A stretch of DNA of 64,000 nucleotides from Kitasatospora aureofaciens. GTDB taxonomy: Bacteria; Actinomycetota; Actinomycetes; Streptomycetales; Streptomycetaceae. Made by a program: the position numbers and the translations under genes. The notes below the pieces were generated by a model that searched no databases, was not told the DNA's origin, and saw only the letters and a list, made by a program, of their open reading frames with translations. Below, one piece after another: positions 7,825-16,395 of this stretch. The DNA is taken from the NCBI RefSeq assembly GCF_001188955.3, contig NZ_JPRF03000012.1, forward strand, positions 1 to 64,000, written 5' to 3'. Numbering within the stretch: position 1 is the first letter of the stretch; each line of letters starts with the position of its first letter.

Positions 7825-8238
7825 TCAGCTTTCGGCGAGGATGTGGGACAGCTCCCGGTCGAGGTCGAAGTGACGGTGTTCGGTGCCGGGGGGCACCGCG
7901 GCGTCCGTCCGCTTGAGGAAAGACTCAAGCGCCCGGGCCGGGGCCTCCAGCAGGGCTTCTCCTTCCGGAGAGCTCAGGGCGATGCAGACCACCCCTTGCC
8001 CGTGGCTGCGCGACGGCCACACCCGGACGTCGCCGGTACCGGTGGGTCGGTGCAGCCCCTCCGCGAGGAGATCTCGGGCGAACACCCACTCCACGGTCTC
8101 GTCGGCGCCCGTGTGGAACGTGGCGTGCACGGCATAGGGGTCGGCGGTGTCGTAGCGAAGGCCCGCGGGGACGGGCAGTGAGGACTCGCTGGACACGATG
8201 AGGCGCAGGTGCAGCTCGCAGCTGACCGTGGTGTTCAT
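7825..8238 (-). CDS. ssgB: Sporulation and cell-division protein SsgB
   Basis: 137-residue SsgA-like protein. In Streptomyces, SsgB sits at future sporulation septa and recruits FtsZ, so it controls where aerial hyphae divide. The sequence is almost that of known SsgB proteins along its whole length: MNTTVSCELHLRLIVSSESS at the start, GLRYDTADPYAVHATFHTGA, VWPSRSHGQGVVCIALSSP and a C-terminal RHFDLDRELSHILAES. ATG 8238 gives the standard family start and length, with GAAAGG 11 bases upstream; an ATG three codons earlier (8247) would sit only two bases from that site. Two GGGTAC boxes (8356-8351 and 8391-8386, minus strand) lie in the upstream region and may be stress-sigma promoters. Confidence 0.95.
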   Translation of the reverse strand: MNTTVSCELHLRLIVSSESSLPVPAGLRYDTADPYAVHATFHTGADETVEWVFARDLLAEGLHRPTGTGDVRVWPSRSHGQGVVCIALSSPEGEALLEAPARALESFLKRTDAAVPPGTEHRHFDLDRELSHILAES

Positions 8239-8685
8239 AAGCGCCATGGCCTTTCGCTCAGTGTGCGCTCGGGGAATCGCACGTCGGCGAACGGACCATC
8301 CCACCCCCAAGACCGATGTAAACCCCTCTGTCCCGATTCGGGCGCGAGTCGTACCCCTTACGGCGCATTGCGGAATCATCACGGAGTACCCGCCCGGGGC
8401 ATTACCGGCGGTTCTTCTCGGCCGGGATTCCGGGCCGGTCCGTACCCGGCCCGTACGAAGCACCGGGGAGGCCGGGAACAGGGGAGCGGATGGTGCGGCC
8501 GGACCCGACGAGTCGTGCGCGCGGGCGGGAGGCGTGGGCGGGGGAGGCGGGCCGAGGACGGGCCGGGGCCCCTGGGTGCGGGGGCGGAGCCGGGCGGGTG
8601 CCGCCCTGGGGCCCCGGGCGGGGGCTGCGGGTGGGCGGGGTGTTCGGAGCACCCTCCGGGATGCGGTAATGTTTTCCCTGCACCC
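8239..8685. promoter_or_regulatory. ssgB upstream region and first tRNA-Val(CAC) promoter
   Basis: No gene is seen. Leftward, two GGGTAC motifs (complement of 8351-8356 and 8386-8391) resemble the -10 box of SigB/SigH-type stress sigma factors, which are known to read ssgB in S. coelicolor; I do not see a clean matching -35. Rightward, TTCGGA (8644-8649) and GGTAAT (8666-8671) with a 16-base spacer are a plausible promoter for the tRNA at 8686. Confidence 0.35.
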
Positions 8686-8757
8686 GGGCGATTAGCTCAG
8701 CGGGAGAGCACTTCGTTCACACCGAAGGGGTCACTGGTTCGATCCCAGTATCGCCCA
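8686..8757 (+). tRNA. tRNA-Val (CAC), first copy
   Basis: 72-base cloverleaf: acceptor GGGCGAT/ATCGCCC, discriminator A, anticodon stem CTTCG/CGAAG with loop TTCACAC (anticodon CAC), and T-arm CTGGTTCGATCCCAG. Only CC follows, so CCA is not fully encoded. It has its own downstream terminator. Confidence 0.97.
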
Positions 8758-8775
8758 CCGGAATGCATTGTGATA

Positions 8776-8810
8776 TGTGAGGCCCAGTCGATTATTGGCT
8801 GGGCCTCACA
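8776..8810 (+). terminator. Terminator of the first tRNA-Val(CAC)
   Basis: TGTGAGGCCCAG (8776-8787) pairs exactly with CTGGGCCTCACA (8799-8810), 12 pairs with an 11-base loop; the flanking ATGCATT-like ends can extend the stem with mismatches. Confidence 0.75.
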
Positions 8811-8969
8811 TGCATTTCCGGAATCCCGCCCGAAGTACCGGCCGCTAATCCGACTGAGGATCAGTCACCTTCCGTGCGGAGCGCGAGTTCTGCGGGTCCG
8901 TCGGCCGTCCCCCGGAAGAGCGAGTTGTACGACCGCCCCCGAATGGTGCTACAGTTCTTCTCGTTGCCC

Positions 8970-9041
8970 GGGCGATTAGCTCAGCGGGAGAGCACTTCGT
9001 TCACACCGAAGGGGTCACTGGTTCGATCCCAGTATCGCCCA
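8970..9041 (+). tRNA. tRNA-Val (CAC), second copy
   Basis: Same 72-base sequence and CAC anticodon as the copy at 8686; CCA is not fully encoded. It is transcribed separately: a terminator lies between the two genes, and TACAGT (8950-8955) is a -10 candidate just upstream. Confidence 0.97.
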
Positions 9042-9052
9042 CCGGACAGCAC

Positions 9053-9086
9053 GCAGGCCCTGACCAGGAAACCGGTCAGGGCCTGC
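9053..9086 (+). terminator. Terminator of the second tRNA-Val(CAC)
   Basis: GCAGGCCCTGACC (9053-9065) and its exact complement GGTCAGGGCCTGC (9074-9086), 13 pairs with an eight-base loop. It also stands between this tRNA and the convergent exonuclease gene. Confidence 0.75.
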
Positions 9087-9100
9087 GGCGTTGCCGGGGC

Positions 9101-9868
9101 CTACGCCGCCGCCTCGCAGCCGTGTTCGGGGTCCAGCCGGCGGCCGCACATGCACCGGGCCGGCCGCAGCGGCCAGGACACGTCCACCCGCTCCGGCGTC
9201 CCCGACCGGTCGAACCAGGCCTGCAGCCCGCGCGCCTGCGCCGCGTGCCAGACCGCCTGCCGCAGGTGCAGCTCCGCAGCCGACAGCCCGCCCAGCGCCG
9301 CCGGATAGCGGGCGCCTATTCGCCGGATCAGCGACATGGCCGCCGTCGCGTCCGCCGCCGCGTCGTGCGCCCCGGTGAGGTCCACCCCGTAGTGGGCGCA
9401 CAGGTCGGTCAGCGTCCGGCGGCCCTTGCGGTAGCGGTCCACGTGCTTGTCCAGCACCCGCGGATCCAGCACCACCAGCCCTGCTCCCCCCAGCCCGGCG
9501 TTCAGCGTCAGCCCGTGGTGGCGGCGCAACTCCCGGTCCAGCAGCGTCAGGTCGTAGGGCGCGTTCATCACCACCACCGGGCGGCCGGCCCGGGCCTGGC
9601 CCGCCAGCGCGCGGGTGACCTCCGCCACCACCACCCGGGCCGGCCGGCCGTACGCCCGGACCTGCTCGTCGGTGATGCCGTGCACCGCCCGGGCGCCGTC
9701 CGGGATCGGCACACCGGGATCGGCGAGCCAGGTGGTGGTCTGCGCCGGGGCGCCCGGGGCGAGTTGGACGACCAGGGCGGCCGAGACGATCCGATCGGTC
9801 TCCACGTCCACGCCGGTCGTCTCGGTGTCGAAGGAAGCGAGTGGGCCGGTGTACCAGTGCTGCTGCAT
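9101..9868 (-). CDS. DEDDh 3'-5' exonuclease (DnaQ/epsilon-like)
   Basis: 255-residue exonuclease of the DnaQ superfamily that removes nucleotides from 3' ends of DNA or RNA. ExoI motif FDTETTG (Asp14, Glu16), ExoII around NAPYDLTLLD (Asp106) and ExoIII HDAAADA (His168, Asp173) supply all DEDDh residues. After the nuclease domain (to about residue 185) comes a C-terminal segment with a Cys/His cluster, RCMCGRRLDPEHGC, that may bind zinc. It is not the replicative epsilon subunit by context; Streptomyces carry several such stand-alone copies. ATG 9868 has no strong ribosome binding site. Confidence 0.88.
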   Translation of the reverse strand: MQQHWYTGPLASFDTETTGVDVETDRIVSAALVVQLAPGAPAQTTTWLADPGVPIPDGARAVHGITDEQVRAYGRPARVVVAEVTRALAGQARAGRPVVVMNAPYDLTLLDRELRRHHGLTLNAGLGGAGLVVLDPRVLDKHVDRYRKGRRTLTDLCAHYGVDLTGAHDAAADATAAMSLIRRIGARYPAALGGLSAAELHLRQAVWHAAQARGLQAWFDRSGTPERVDVSWPLRPARCMCGRRLDPEHGCEAAA

Positions 9869-10018
9869 GACTGCCCCTCAGGCGTGCGTTCTGCGCCCGG
9901 GTGATACCCGTTTCTGACGCATGCTCAACCCGTTTGGCCCAGCCCCGACCGGGGATCCTGCCCACGACAGTCCCGTCCGAATCCGGACGGGCCCGGAGCC
10001 GGGGGAGGCCACGGGGCG

Positions 10019-10573
10019 ATGGCACTGACCCAGCCGCAGCCCGACGAGGCGGCGGCCGCACTCAGGGGGAACCTCGCGGTCACCGCGTGCATGGAGACGC
10101 TGCAGGTCGGCTACCTGCACGCGGTCGCCGCCGCGGCCGGCTGCTCGCTCTCCCAGCCGTTCCCGGACAACGGCATCGACTGGCAGGTCAGCCACGGCTC
10201 CCGGGAGCACGAGGTGGACGACGAGGTCACCATCAAGATCCAGCTCAAGGCGACCCAGCAGATCGCGCCTGACCCCGCCGGACCGTTCTTCAGCTTCACC
10301 CTGGACAACGACCACCTGCGCAAGCTCGCCCGCGCCCGGGTCGCCGTCCCGCGCATCCTGGTCGTGATGCTGCTGCCCCGCCGGGTCGACCACTGGCTCC
10401 GGGCCCGCCCGGACGCCCTCGAACTGCGGCACTGCTGCTACTGGGTGAACCTGGCCGGTCACCCCGTCACCGGACAGCGGCGCACCAACGTCCGGGTGCC
10501 CACCGACAAGGTCTTCGACGACCGCGCCCTCTGCGACATCATGGCCCGGGTCGGCGCGGGCGACAGCCCGTGA
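10019..10573 (+). CDS. DUF4365-type protein, possible PD-(D/E)xK nuclease
   Basis: 184-residue protein that resembles the DUF4365 family. Its core reads NGIDWQV (Asp54) then, after a loop, TIKIQLKAT (Gln75, Lys77): the D...(E/Q)xK spacing of restriction-endonuclease-like nucleases. The preceding QVGYLHAVAAAAG helix and the following FSFTLDNDHLRKLARARVAVPRILVVMLLP strand-helix-strand also suit that fold (family knowledge). Catalytic activity is inferred, not shown. A GGGGGAGG lies 11 bases upstream of ATG 10019. Its stop overlaps or nearly abuts the next gene, so the two probably form a unit; DUF4365 proteins are known in phage-defence and mobile settings, but here the pair lies in core DNA next to thrS. 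Confidence 0.72.
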   Translation: MALTQPQPDEAAAALRGNLAVTACMETLQVGYLHAVAAAAGCSLSQPFPDNGIDWQVSHGSREHEVDDEVTIKIQLKATQQIAPDPAGPFFSFTLDNDHLRKLARARVAVPRILVVMLLPRRVDHWLRARPDALELRHCCYWVNLAGHPVTGQRRTNVRVPTDKVFDDRALCDIMARVGAGDSP

Positions 10574-10605
10574 CCACCCGGCCCCGGCAGCGAGGAACCA
10601 CGCCC

Positions 10606-11772
10606 ATGACACTGCCGCACGGACCGGACGGCCACGCCCCGGCCCTGCCCGACCCGGCCACCGTCGACCCCGCGGTGCTCGCCACCCTGCTCGCCCGGCA
10701 CGGCTGGACCCGCCGCGGCGGTCCCGCCGCCCGGTACGGCCGCTGGACCCCACCCGACGGCGAACCCGGCACCAGCCTCCTCGTCCCCACCGCGGACGGC
10801 TTCGACGACGCCGTCGAACTCCTCACCGACGCCGTCACCGCCCTCTCCCGCTCCCGCACCCCCTCCGCCCGCTCGATCCTGCGCGCCCTCGCCGTCCCCG
10901 GCGACGAACTCAGCTGGCGCCGCGAACTGCCCGGCCCCGCCGACGCCACCCCCTGGGACGACGCCGAACGGCTCCAGCGGGCGGCCCGCGCGATGCTCGC
11001 CGCCGGAGCCAAGGCCGGCCGCGCCACCGCCGCCTACTACGGCGCCCGGCTGGACGGCCTCGCCGGGGACTTCCTCGACAGGGTCCTGCTCGTCGAACAG
11101 GGCGCAGTCGACCAGGGTGCGGCCCTCACCGCCTACACTCCCGCCCCCGAGGGCCGCACCGCCGTCACCACCCTCGTCCGCGCCCTTGAGGCACTGCGCG
11201 ACGCCGTCGACTACCGCCGGGTCAGCAGCGGGCCCGAGGCCTTCGAGAACGCCGTCGGCTCCGGAGTCAGCCGGGAACTCGTCCAGTCCGTCGAGGACCT
11301 GGTGCGCGGCGCCACCGCCGCCCGGCTCACCGTCGCCTGGTCGCCCGCTGCCGGAACCCCGGGCGGCTTCGGCGACCGCCGGATCGACCTCGACTTCTCA
11401 CCCGGCGACCTCCCCGCTCTCACCGAGGCCGCCGAACTGCTGGAACGGCTCGAACCCGCCGTCGACGTCACCGTCCTCGCCGTGGTGGTCCGGCTCAAGC
11501 GCGCCGACCCGTCCGGACCGGGCTCGGTACGACTGCGGGTGCTCGACGGCGCCGACGTCCGCGAACTCAAGCTGCGCCTGCCCGACCCCGACTACCGGCT
11601 TGCCGCCGAGGCCCACCTCTCCGGCGTCCCGGTCCGGGTCTCCGGACGCCTGGAGCGGCGCGACGGATTCCGTCGGCTGACCCGGCCCCGCGGCCTGGAG
11701 CTGTGCGGATGGGGGGAGGACGAGCGCGAGCGGCTGCTCAAGGGCCTCCAGCAAAGGGGAGAGAGGTCCTGA
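10606..11772 (+). CDS. Unknown protein, partner of the DUF4365 gene
   Basis: 388 residues that I do not recognise. The N-terminal ~60 residues (ATVDPAVLATLLARHGWTRRGGPAARYGRW) look like a small globular sensor; the middle is rich in helices; and the last ~120 residues contain strands such as VDVTVLAVVVRLKRA and RLRVLDGADVRELKLRL, then PVRVSGRLERRDGFRRL, resembling an OB- or SH3-like fold (inference). ATG 10606 has GAGGAA eight bases upstream. An earlier GTG at 10570 overlaps the stop of the DUF4365 gene (GTGA) and could allow coupled translation. The DUF4365 partner and this gene are co-oriented, ahead of thrS. Confidence 0.6.
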   Translation: MTLPHGPDGHAPALPDPATVDPAVLATLLARHGWTRRGGPAARYGRWTPPDGEPGTSLLVPTADGFDDAVELLTDAVTALSRSRTPSARSILRALAVPGDELSWRRELPGPADATPWDDAERLQRAARAMLAAGAKAGRATAAYYGARLDGLAGDFLDRVLLVEQGAVDQGAALTAYTPAPEGRTAVTTLVRALEALRDAVDYRRVSSGPEAFENAVGSGVSRELVQSVEDLVRGATAARLTVAWSPAAGTPGGFGDRRIDLDFSPGDLPALTEAAELLERLEPAVDVTVLAVVVRLKRADPSGPGSVRLRVLDGADVRELKLRLPDPDYRLAAEAHLSGVPVRVSGRLERRDGFRRLTRPRGLELCGWGEDERERLLKGLQQRGERS

Positions 11773-11860
11773 GTGCGCGGCGCGGGTGGCGCTCTCGGTA
11801 CCATCGTCACGCGCAGCGCAGTGTTGCGTCCTCTGAAATCCAGCACGTCAGGAGAGACCG

Positions 11861-13840
11861 GTGACGGACGTCCGGGTAATCATCAGCCGCGAACCCGATC
11901 GGGAAGAGCGCGTGGTGACCACGGGCACTACGGCCGCCGAGCTCTTCGCCGACGACCGCTCGATCATCGCCGCCCGCGTCGGCGGCCAGCTCAAGGACCT
12001 CGCGCACGTCCTCCAGGACGGCGAGGAGGTCGAGCCGGTCGCGATCGACAGCAAGGACGGCCTCGACATCCTGCGCCACTCCACCGCGCACGTCATGGCC
12101 CAGGCCGTGCAGCAGCTCTACCCCGAGGCCAAGCTCGGCATCGGCCCGCCGGTCAAGGACGGCTTCTACTACGACTTCGACGTTGAGAAGCCCTTCCACC
12201 CCGATGACCTCAAGGCCATCGAGAAGAAGATGCAGGAGATCATCAAGCGCGGGCAGAAGTTCTCCCGCCGCGTGGTCACCGACGAGGCCGCCCGCGAGGA
12301 ACTGGCCGCCGAGCCGTACAAGCTGGAACTGATCGGCCTCAAGGGCTCCGCCGCCACCGCCGGCGAGGGCGCCGACGTCGAGGTCGGCGCCGGCGAACTC
12401 ACCATCTACGACAACCTGGACGCCAAGAGCGGCGAGCAGTGCTGGGGCGACCTCTGCCGCGGCCCGCACCTGCCCAGCACCCGCCACATCCCGGCGTTCA
12501 AGCTGATGCGCAACGCGGCCGCCTACTGGCGCGGCAGCGAGAAGAACCCGATGCTGCAGCGCATCTACGGGACCGCCTGGCCGACCAAGGACGAGCTCAA
12601 GGCCCACCTCGACTTCCTGGTCGAGGCCGAGAAGCGCGACCACCGCAAGCTCGGCAACGAGCTCGACCTCTTCTCCATCCCCGAGGAGATCGGCTCCGGC
12701 CTCGCCGTCTTCCACCCCAAGGGCGGCATCATCCGCCGCGCCATGGAGGACTACTCGCGCAAGCGGCACGAGGAAGAGGGCTACGAGTTCGTCTACACCC
12801 CGCACGCCACCAAGGGGAAGCTCTTCGAGAAGAGCGGCCACCTCGACTGGTACGCGGACGGTATGTACCCGCCCATGCAGCTCGACGAGGGCGTGGACTA
12901 CTACCTCAAGCCGATGAACTGCCCGATGCACAACCTGATCTTCGACGCGCGCGGTCGCTCGTACCGTGAACTGCCGCTGCGCCTCTTCGAGTTCGGGACG
13001 GTGTACCGCTACGAGAAGTCGGGCGTCGTGCACGGCCTGACCCGTGCCCGCGGCTTCACGCAGGACGACGCCCACATCTACTGCACCCGCGAGCAGATGG
13101 CGCAGGAGCTCGACTCCACGCTGACCTTCGTGCTCAACCTGCTCCGTGACTACGGTCTGACCGACTTCTACCTGGAGCTGTCGACCAAGGACCCGGAGAA
13201 GTTCGTCGGGACGGACGAGGCCTGGGAGGAGGCCACCCGCGTTCTCGCCTCGGTCGCCGAGAAGCAGGGGCTCCCGCTGGTGCCGGACCCGGGCGGCGCG
13301 GCCTTCTACGGCCCGAAGATCTCGGTGCAGGCCAAGGACGCCATCGGCCGCACCTGGCAGATGTCGACCATCCAGCTGGACTTCAACCTGCCCGAGCGTT
13401 TCGACCTGGAGTACACCGCGGCGGACGGCTCGCGTCAGCGGCCGGTCATGATCCACCGTGCGCTCTTCGGCTCGATCGAGCGCTTCTTCGCGGTGCTGCT
13501 GGAGCACTACGCCGGTGCCATGCCGCCGTGGCTGGCCCCGGTCACCGTGACCGGCATCCCGATCACCGACGAGCACGTGCCGTACCTGCTGGAGGTCGCG
13601 GCCGAGCTCAAGAAGCACGGGATCCGGGTCGAGGTGGACACCTCGGACGACCGCATGCAGAAGAAGATCCGCAACGCTCAGAAGTCCAAGGTTCCGTACA
13701 TGCTCATCGCGGGCAACGACGACGTCGAGGCGGGCGCCGTGTCGTTCCGCTACCGCAACGGCGAGCAGAAGAACGGCGTTGCGGTGGCCGAGGCCGTCGC
13801 CGAGATCGTGGACGCGGTGAAGAACCGCGTTCAGGTGTGA
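11861..13840 (+). CDS. thrS: Threonyl-tRNA synthetase
   Basis: Class II synthetase that charges tRNA-Thr; 659 residues, normal length. Order: TGS domain (about 1-65), second N-terminal editing domain starting at [16 protein letters not shown], catalytic core (about 240-540) with [10 protein letters not shown] (zinc Cys), motif 2 around [17 protein letters not shown] and motif 3 [16 protein letters not shown], then an anticodon-binding domain. GTG 11861 follows AGGAGA by six bases. Upstream, CTCGGTACCAT (11794-11804) includes a candidate -10 box and is repeated upstream of relA. The HIT hydrolase follows after a terminator, the same gene order as in Mycobacterium. Confidence 0.98.
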   Translation: MTDVRVIISREPDREERVVTTGTTAAELFADDRSIIAARVGGQLKDLAHVLQDGEEVEPVAIDSKDGLDILRHSTAHVMAQAVQQLYPEAKLGIGPPVKDGFYYDFDVEKPFHPDDLKAIEKKMQEIIKRGQKFSRRVVTDEAAREELAAEPYKLELIGLKGSAATAGEGADVEVGAGELTIYDNLDAKSGEQCWGDLCRGPHLPSTRHIPAFKLMRNAAAYWRGSEKNPMLQRIYGTAWPTKDELKAHLDFLVEAEKRDHRKLGNELDLFSIPEEIGSGLAVFHPKGGIIRRAMEDYSRKRHEEEGYEFVYTPHATKGKLFEKSGHLDWYADGMYPPMQLDEGVDYYLKPMNCPMHNLIFDARGRSYRELPLRLFEFGTVYRYEKSGVVHGLTRARGFTQDDAHIYCTREQMAQELDSTLTFVLNLLRDYGLTDFYLELSTKDPEKFVGTDEAWEEATRVLASVAEKQGLPLVPDPGGAAFYGPKISVQAKDAIGRTWQMSTIQLDFNLPERFDLEYTAADGSRQRPVMIHRALFGSIERFFAVLLEHYAGAMPPWLAPVTVTGIPITDEHVPYLLEVAAELKKHGIRVEVDTSDDRMQKKIRNAQKSKVPYMLIAGNDDVEAGAVSFRYRNGEQKNGVAVAEAVAEIVDAVKNRVQV

Positions 13841-13859
13841 CGCCGTAGTCGGACGACCA

Positions 13860-13896
13860 CGCGCGGGGCAGGCTCTTCAAGAGTCTGCCCCGCGCG
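13860..13896 (+). terminator. thrS terminator
   Basis: CGCGCGGGGCAG (13860-13871) pairs exactly with CTGCCCCGCGCG (13885-13896); CTCTT and AAGAG extend the stem inside. GCTTT follows. Confidence 0.75.
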
Positions 13897-13933
13897 GCTT
13901 TGCAAGCACGGCTGGGCGAATATGCTGATCAGC

Positions 13934-14482
13934 ATGACGACTGAGCCGGAACTGCAGCGGGGTGTCGGTGAGCCGGACGGCTTCCGCCGCCTGTGGACCC
14001 CCCATCGGATGGCGTACATCCAGGGTGAGAACAAGCCCACCGGCCCGGCTCCGGACGACGGTTGTCCGTTCTGCTCGATCCCGTCGCTGAGCGACGAGGA
14101 CGGGCTGGTCATCGCCCGGGGCAGCTCCGTTTTCGCGGTGCTGAACCTGTACCCCTACAACGGCGGGCACCTGATGGTGGTCCCGTACCGGCACGTGGCC
14201 GACTACACCGACCTCGACGAGGCGGAGACGGTCGAGCTGGCGGACTTCACCAAGCGGGCGATGACCGCGCTGCGCGCGGCCTCGGGGGCGCACGGGTTCA
14301 ACATCGGGATGAACCAGGGCGCTGCGGCCGGGGCCGGGATCGCGGCGCACCTGCACCAGCACGTGGTGCCGCGCTGGGGCGGCGACACCAACTTCATGCC
14401 GGTGGTCGGCCACACCAAGGTGCTGCCGCAGCTGCTGGCGGACACCCGCAAGATGCTGGCCGAGGTCTGGCCGCAGGGCTGA
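13934..14482 (+). CDS. HIT-family hydrolase (Ap4A phosphorylase-like)
   Basis: 182-residue histidine-triad protein acting on nucleotide phosphates. The triad HLHQHVV gives His139, His141 and His143, with CPFC (44-47) as half of a zinc site and FAVLNLYPYNGGHLMVVPYR as the nucleotide-binding strand-loop. The closest known relative is the mycobacterial Ap4A phosphorylase, which occupies the same place between thrS and pgsA, so breakdown of diadenosine tetraphosphate is the best prediction. ATG 13934 is favoured over ATG 13922: TATGCT (13921-13926) fits a -10 box ending seven bases before it, and no ribosome binding site is visible, so the message may be leaderless. Confidence 0.88.
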   Translation: MTTEPELQRGVGEPDGFRRLWTPHRMAYIQGENKPTGPAPDDGCPFCSIPSLSDEDGLVIARGSSVFAVLNLYPYNGGHLMVVPYRHVADYTDLDEAETVELADFTKRAMTALRAASGAHGFNIGMNQGAAAGAGIAAHLHQHVVPRWGGDTNFMPVVGHTKVLPQLLADTRKMLAEVWPQG

Positions 14483-14493
14483 GCCCGCGGAGT

Positions 14494-14542
14494 ACGAGGA
14501 GGGGCCCGCCACCGAATTCCCCGGTGGCGGGCCCCTCCTCGT
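14494..14542. terminator. Bidirectional terminator
   Basis: A 21-base perfect inverted repeat (arms 14494-14514 and 14522-14542, core GAGGGGCCCGCC, loop of seven) lies between the ends of the convergent HIT and membrane-protein genes. Confidence 0.85.
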
Positions 14543-14558
14543 GCGTCCGGCGCCGGAG

Positions 14559-16205
14559 TCAGCCGGCGTCGAACTGGTCGACCTTGTACGGGCGGCTGCC
14601 CTGCGCCTCGGACTTGATGATCGAGGTGCGGTTCTTGAAGAAGCGGTCGGCGTCCAGGTCGTGCTCCTGGAGGAACTCCAGGGTGGCGGTGTGCACCGCG
14701 TTGAGCACCGGGACGGAGGCGTTGAGCGCGTTGTCGACCATGGAGCGGTTGTTCCAGGCGGTGGCGACCCAGGAGTGCCGCAGTCCGAAGGGTTCGGGCA
14801 GGCCGAGGCCACCGCCGAGCCAGCCGAGCAGGCCGGGCATCTTGTGGAAGGGGGCGCGGACGGCCTGGCGGACCACCTCGTCGTTGTCGATCAACGGGAG
14901 TTTGACGGTGCGCTCCTCCCAGAACTTCACCGTCTTGGCGATCGTCTTCTCCTTGTCCTTCGGCTTGTCGAAGAAGACGCCCTTGACCGGGCCGAGCGCG
15001 TAGCCGGCCACCGAGATGCTCAGTACGTTGGCGAGCAGGGTCACCGTGACGGTGAAGGTGATGACCAGCTTGCCGTCGTGGGTGATGAACTGGGTGGCCA
15101 GGTAGTGCCGGGGGCCTCCGGGGAAGGTCTGCTTGTCGGCGATGCTCTGCACGGCGAAGTCGCGCATCCGCTCGCCGTCCATGTCGGCGCCGCCGGGGCG
15201 GCTGATCTCGTCGGCGCCCTCGCTGACGTCGAAGACCACCCACTGTTTGATGGCGACGTTGGGGATGCCGCTGTTGGCGACGTGGCTGACACCGAGGCCC
15301 TTGAGGTGGGCGGAGATCCGGCGGACCAGGTCCCAGGGGTGGAAGGCGCGGAAGTCGACGTGGCCCTCGGCGGGGTGGAGGGTGTCGGCGAGGCGCCACT
15401 CGCCCCAGCGGCGGCCGGCGCCGAGGATGCCCTTCGGGCCGGCGTAGTGCTGGACGTTGGTCTCCTGCTCGGCGTCCAGGCGGCCGAGCTTGTCGCGCAG
15501 TTCGTTGGCCTTCTTGTCCAGGTCGTCGCGGGGGACGGCCTTGGCGACGGTGGCGGCGACGACGCTGCCCTCGACCAGGTCCTGCCAGCGGCCGCGGAGG
15601 TCCTTGGCGGAGCGCTCGACGATGCGGCGGGCGAGGTACCAGCCGAGCACCGGGGCGAGCATGGTGATCCGCAGGTAGATGCCGAGGACGCCGGCCGCCG
15701 GAGGGAGGAGCACCAGGTATCCGGCGAGGACGGCGGCGGCGATGAGGGCGAAGGCGCCGTAGGTGTCGGCGCCGCGGGCGTTGTCCCGCTTGAGCCAGGC
15801 GCGCAGTTGGAAGGCGCCGAGCCAGACCAGGGTGCCGGGGAGGAACAGCACGCCGGTGATGACGGAGACGGTGCTGAGCTGCCGGTCGCGGGCGTGGCGC
15901 AGTTCCTCGGCGGCCAGGCAGTGTTCGACGACCTGGCGGGTGTCGACGCCGAAGGACGGGACGAGGGGTTTGCGGTCGCCGCCGAGGGTGCGGGAGATCA
16001 GCGCCTTGCTGAAGGCCTCGCCGAGGTTGGGACGGAAGAGGGCGAAGCGGCCCTTCTTCTCCGTGGCGTCGCTGACCTCGGCGACGAACTTGCCGATCTC
16101 GCCGTCGCGGTAGGCGGCCGAGGAGAGCGCCTGGGTGACGGCGGTCTGCGGGCCGGCGTCGGTCCGGGGTATCTGCGCACCCGGGGTCATGTCGAGTGTG
16201 GTCAC
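14559..16205 (-). CDS. Large conserved membrane protein of unknown function
   Basis: 548 residues, not assigned to a function. It has a hydrophilic N-terminus, hydrophobic segments near residues 115-135 (TGVLFLPGTLVWLG) and 155-195 (ALIAAAVLAGYLVLLPPAAGV), a central soluble region with DFRAFHPWDLVRRI, another membrane segment (VITFTVTVTLLANVLSISVAG) and a charged C-terminal part. GTG 16205 is preceded by GGGGAGGAGGGG; the longer in-frame reading to 16256 adds 17 residues with no better site. It splits the thrS-HIT / pgsA-pimA order seen in mycobacteria and converges with the HIT gene. It could be a Streptomycetaceae-specific envelope protein. Confidence 0.72.
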   Translation of the reverse strand: MTTLDMTPGAQIPRTDAGPQTAVTQALSSAAYRDGEIGKFVAEVSDATEKKGRFALFRPNLGEAFSKALISRTLGGDRKPLVPSFGVDTRQVVEHCLAAEELRHARDRQLSTVSVITGVLFLPGTLVWLGAFQLRAWLKRDNARGADTYGAFALIAAAVLAGYLVLLPPAAGVLGIYLRITMLAPVLGWYLARRIVERSAKDLRGRWQDLVEGSVVAATVAKAVPRDDLDKKANELRDKLGRLDAEQETNVQHYAGPKGILGAGRRWGEWRLADTLHPAEGHVDFRAFHPWDLVRRISAHLKGLGVSHVANSGIPNVAIKQWVVFDVSEGADEISRPGGADMDGERMRDFAVQSIADKQTFPGGPRHYLATQFITHDGKLVITFTVTVTLLANVLSISVAGYALGPVKGVFFDKPKDKEKTIAKTVKFWEERTVKLPLIDNDEVVRQAVRAPFHKMPGLLGWLGGGLGLPEPFGLRHSWVATAWNNRSMVDNALNASVPVLNAVHTATLEFLQEHDLDADRFFKNRTSIIKSEAQGSRPYKVDQFDAG

Positions 16206-16395
16206 GGTGGCGTCCCCTCCTCCCCTTGTCAGCGGCAGGTTACCGTGCCGTGGCACCCCCGCGCGGATGATCGTCCGAAGTACCGTGACGAGCCGTCACG
16301 TTCCGGCCCCACCCGGCCTGAGGGGCATGATGCCCGCTTTCGGGCCGGTCGATACCCGCCCGAGCCCGTCGGGTGGGGGTGGAGGAGGATGGGCG

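Noticed and set aside
7413..7928. Leftward frame with a signal-peptide-like stretch between ssgB and the CGNR gene
   Set aside because: It overlaps the end of ssgB in another frame, lacks a ribosome binding site and includes both arms of the inverted repeats. A small secreted protein cannot be fully excluded.
8686..9041. Two tRNA-Val(CAC) genes as the ends of an excised mobile element
   Set aside because: The 212 bases between them hold only a terminator and a promoter; no mobility genes or remnants are seen.
11773..11860. T-box or attenuator in the thrS leader
   Set aside because: The leader is too short and has no T-box consensus; only a promoter-like motif and a ribosome binding site are visible.
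11807..13618. 603-residue leftward frame over thrS
   Set aside because: Antisense frame of a conserved synthetase; no family features.
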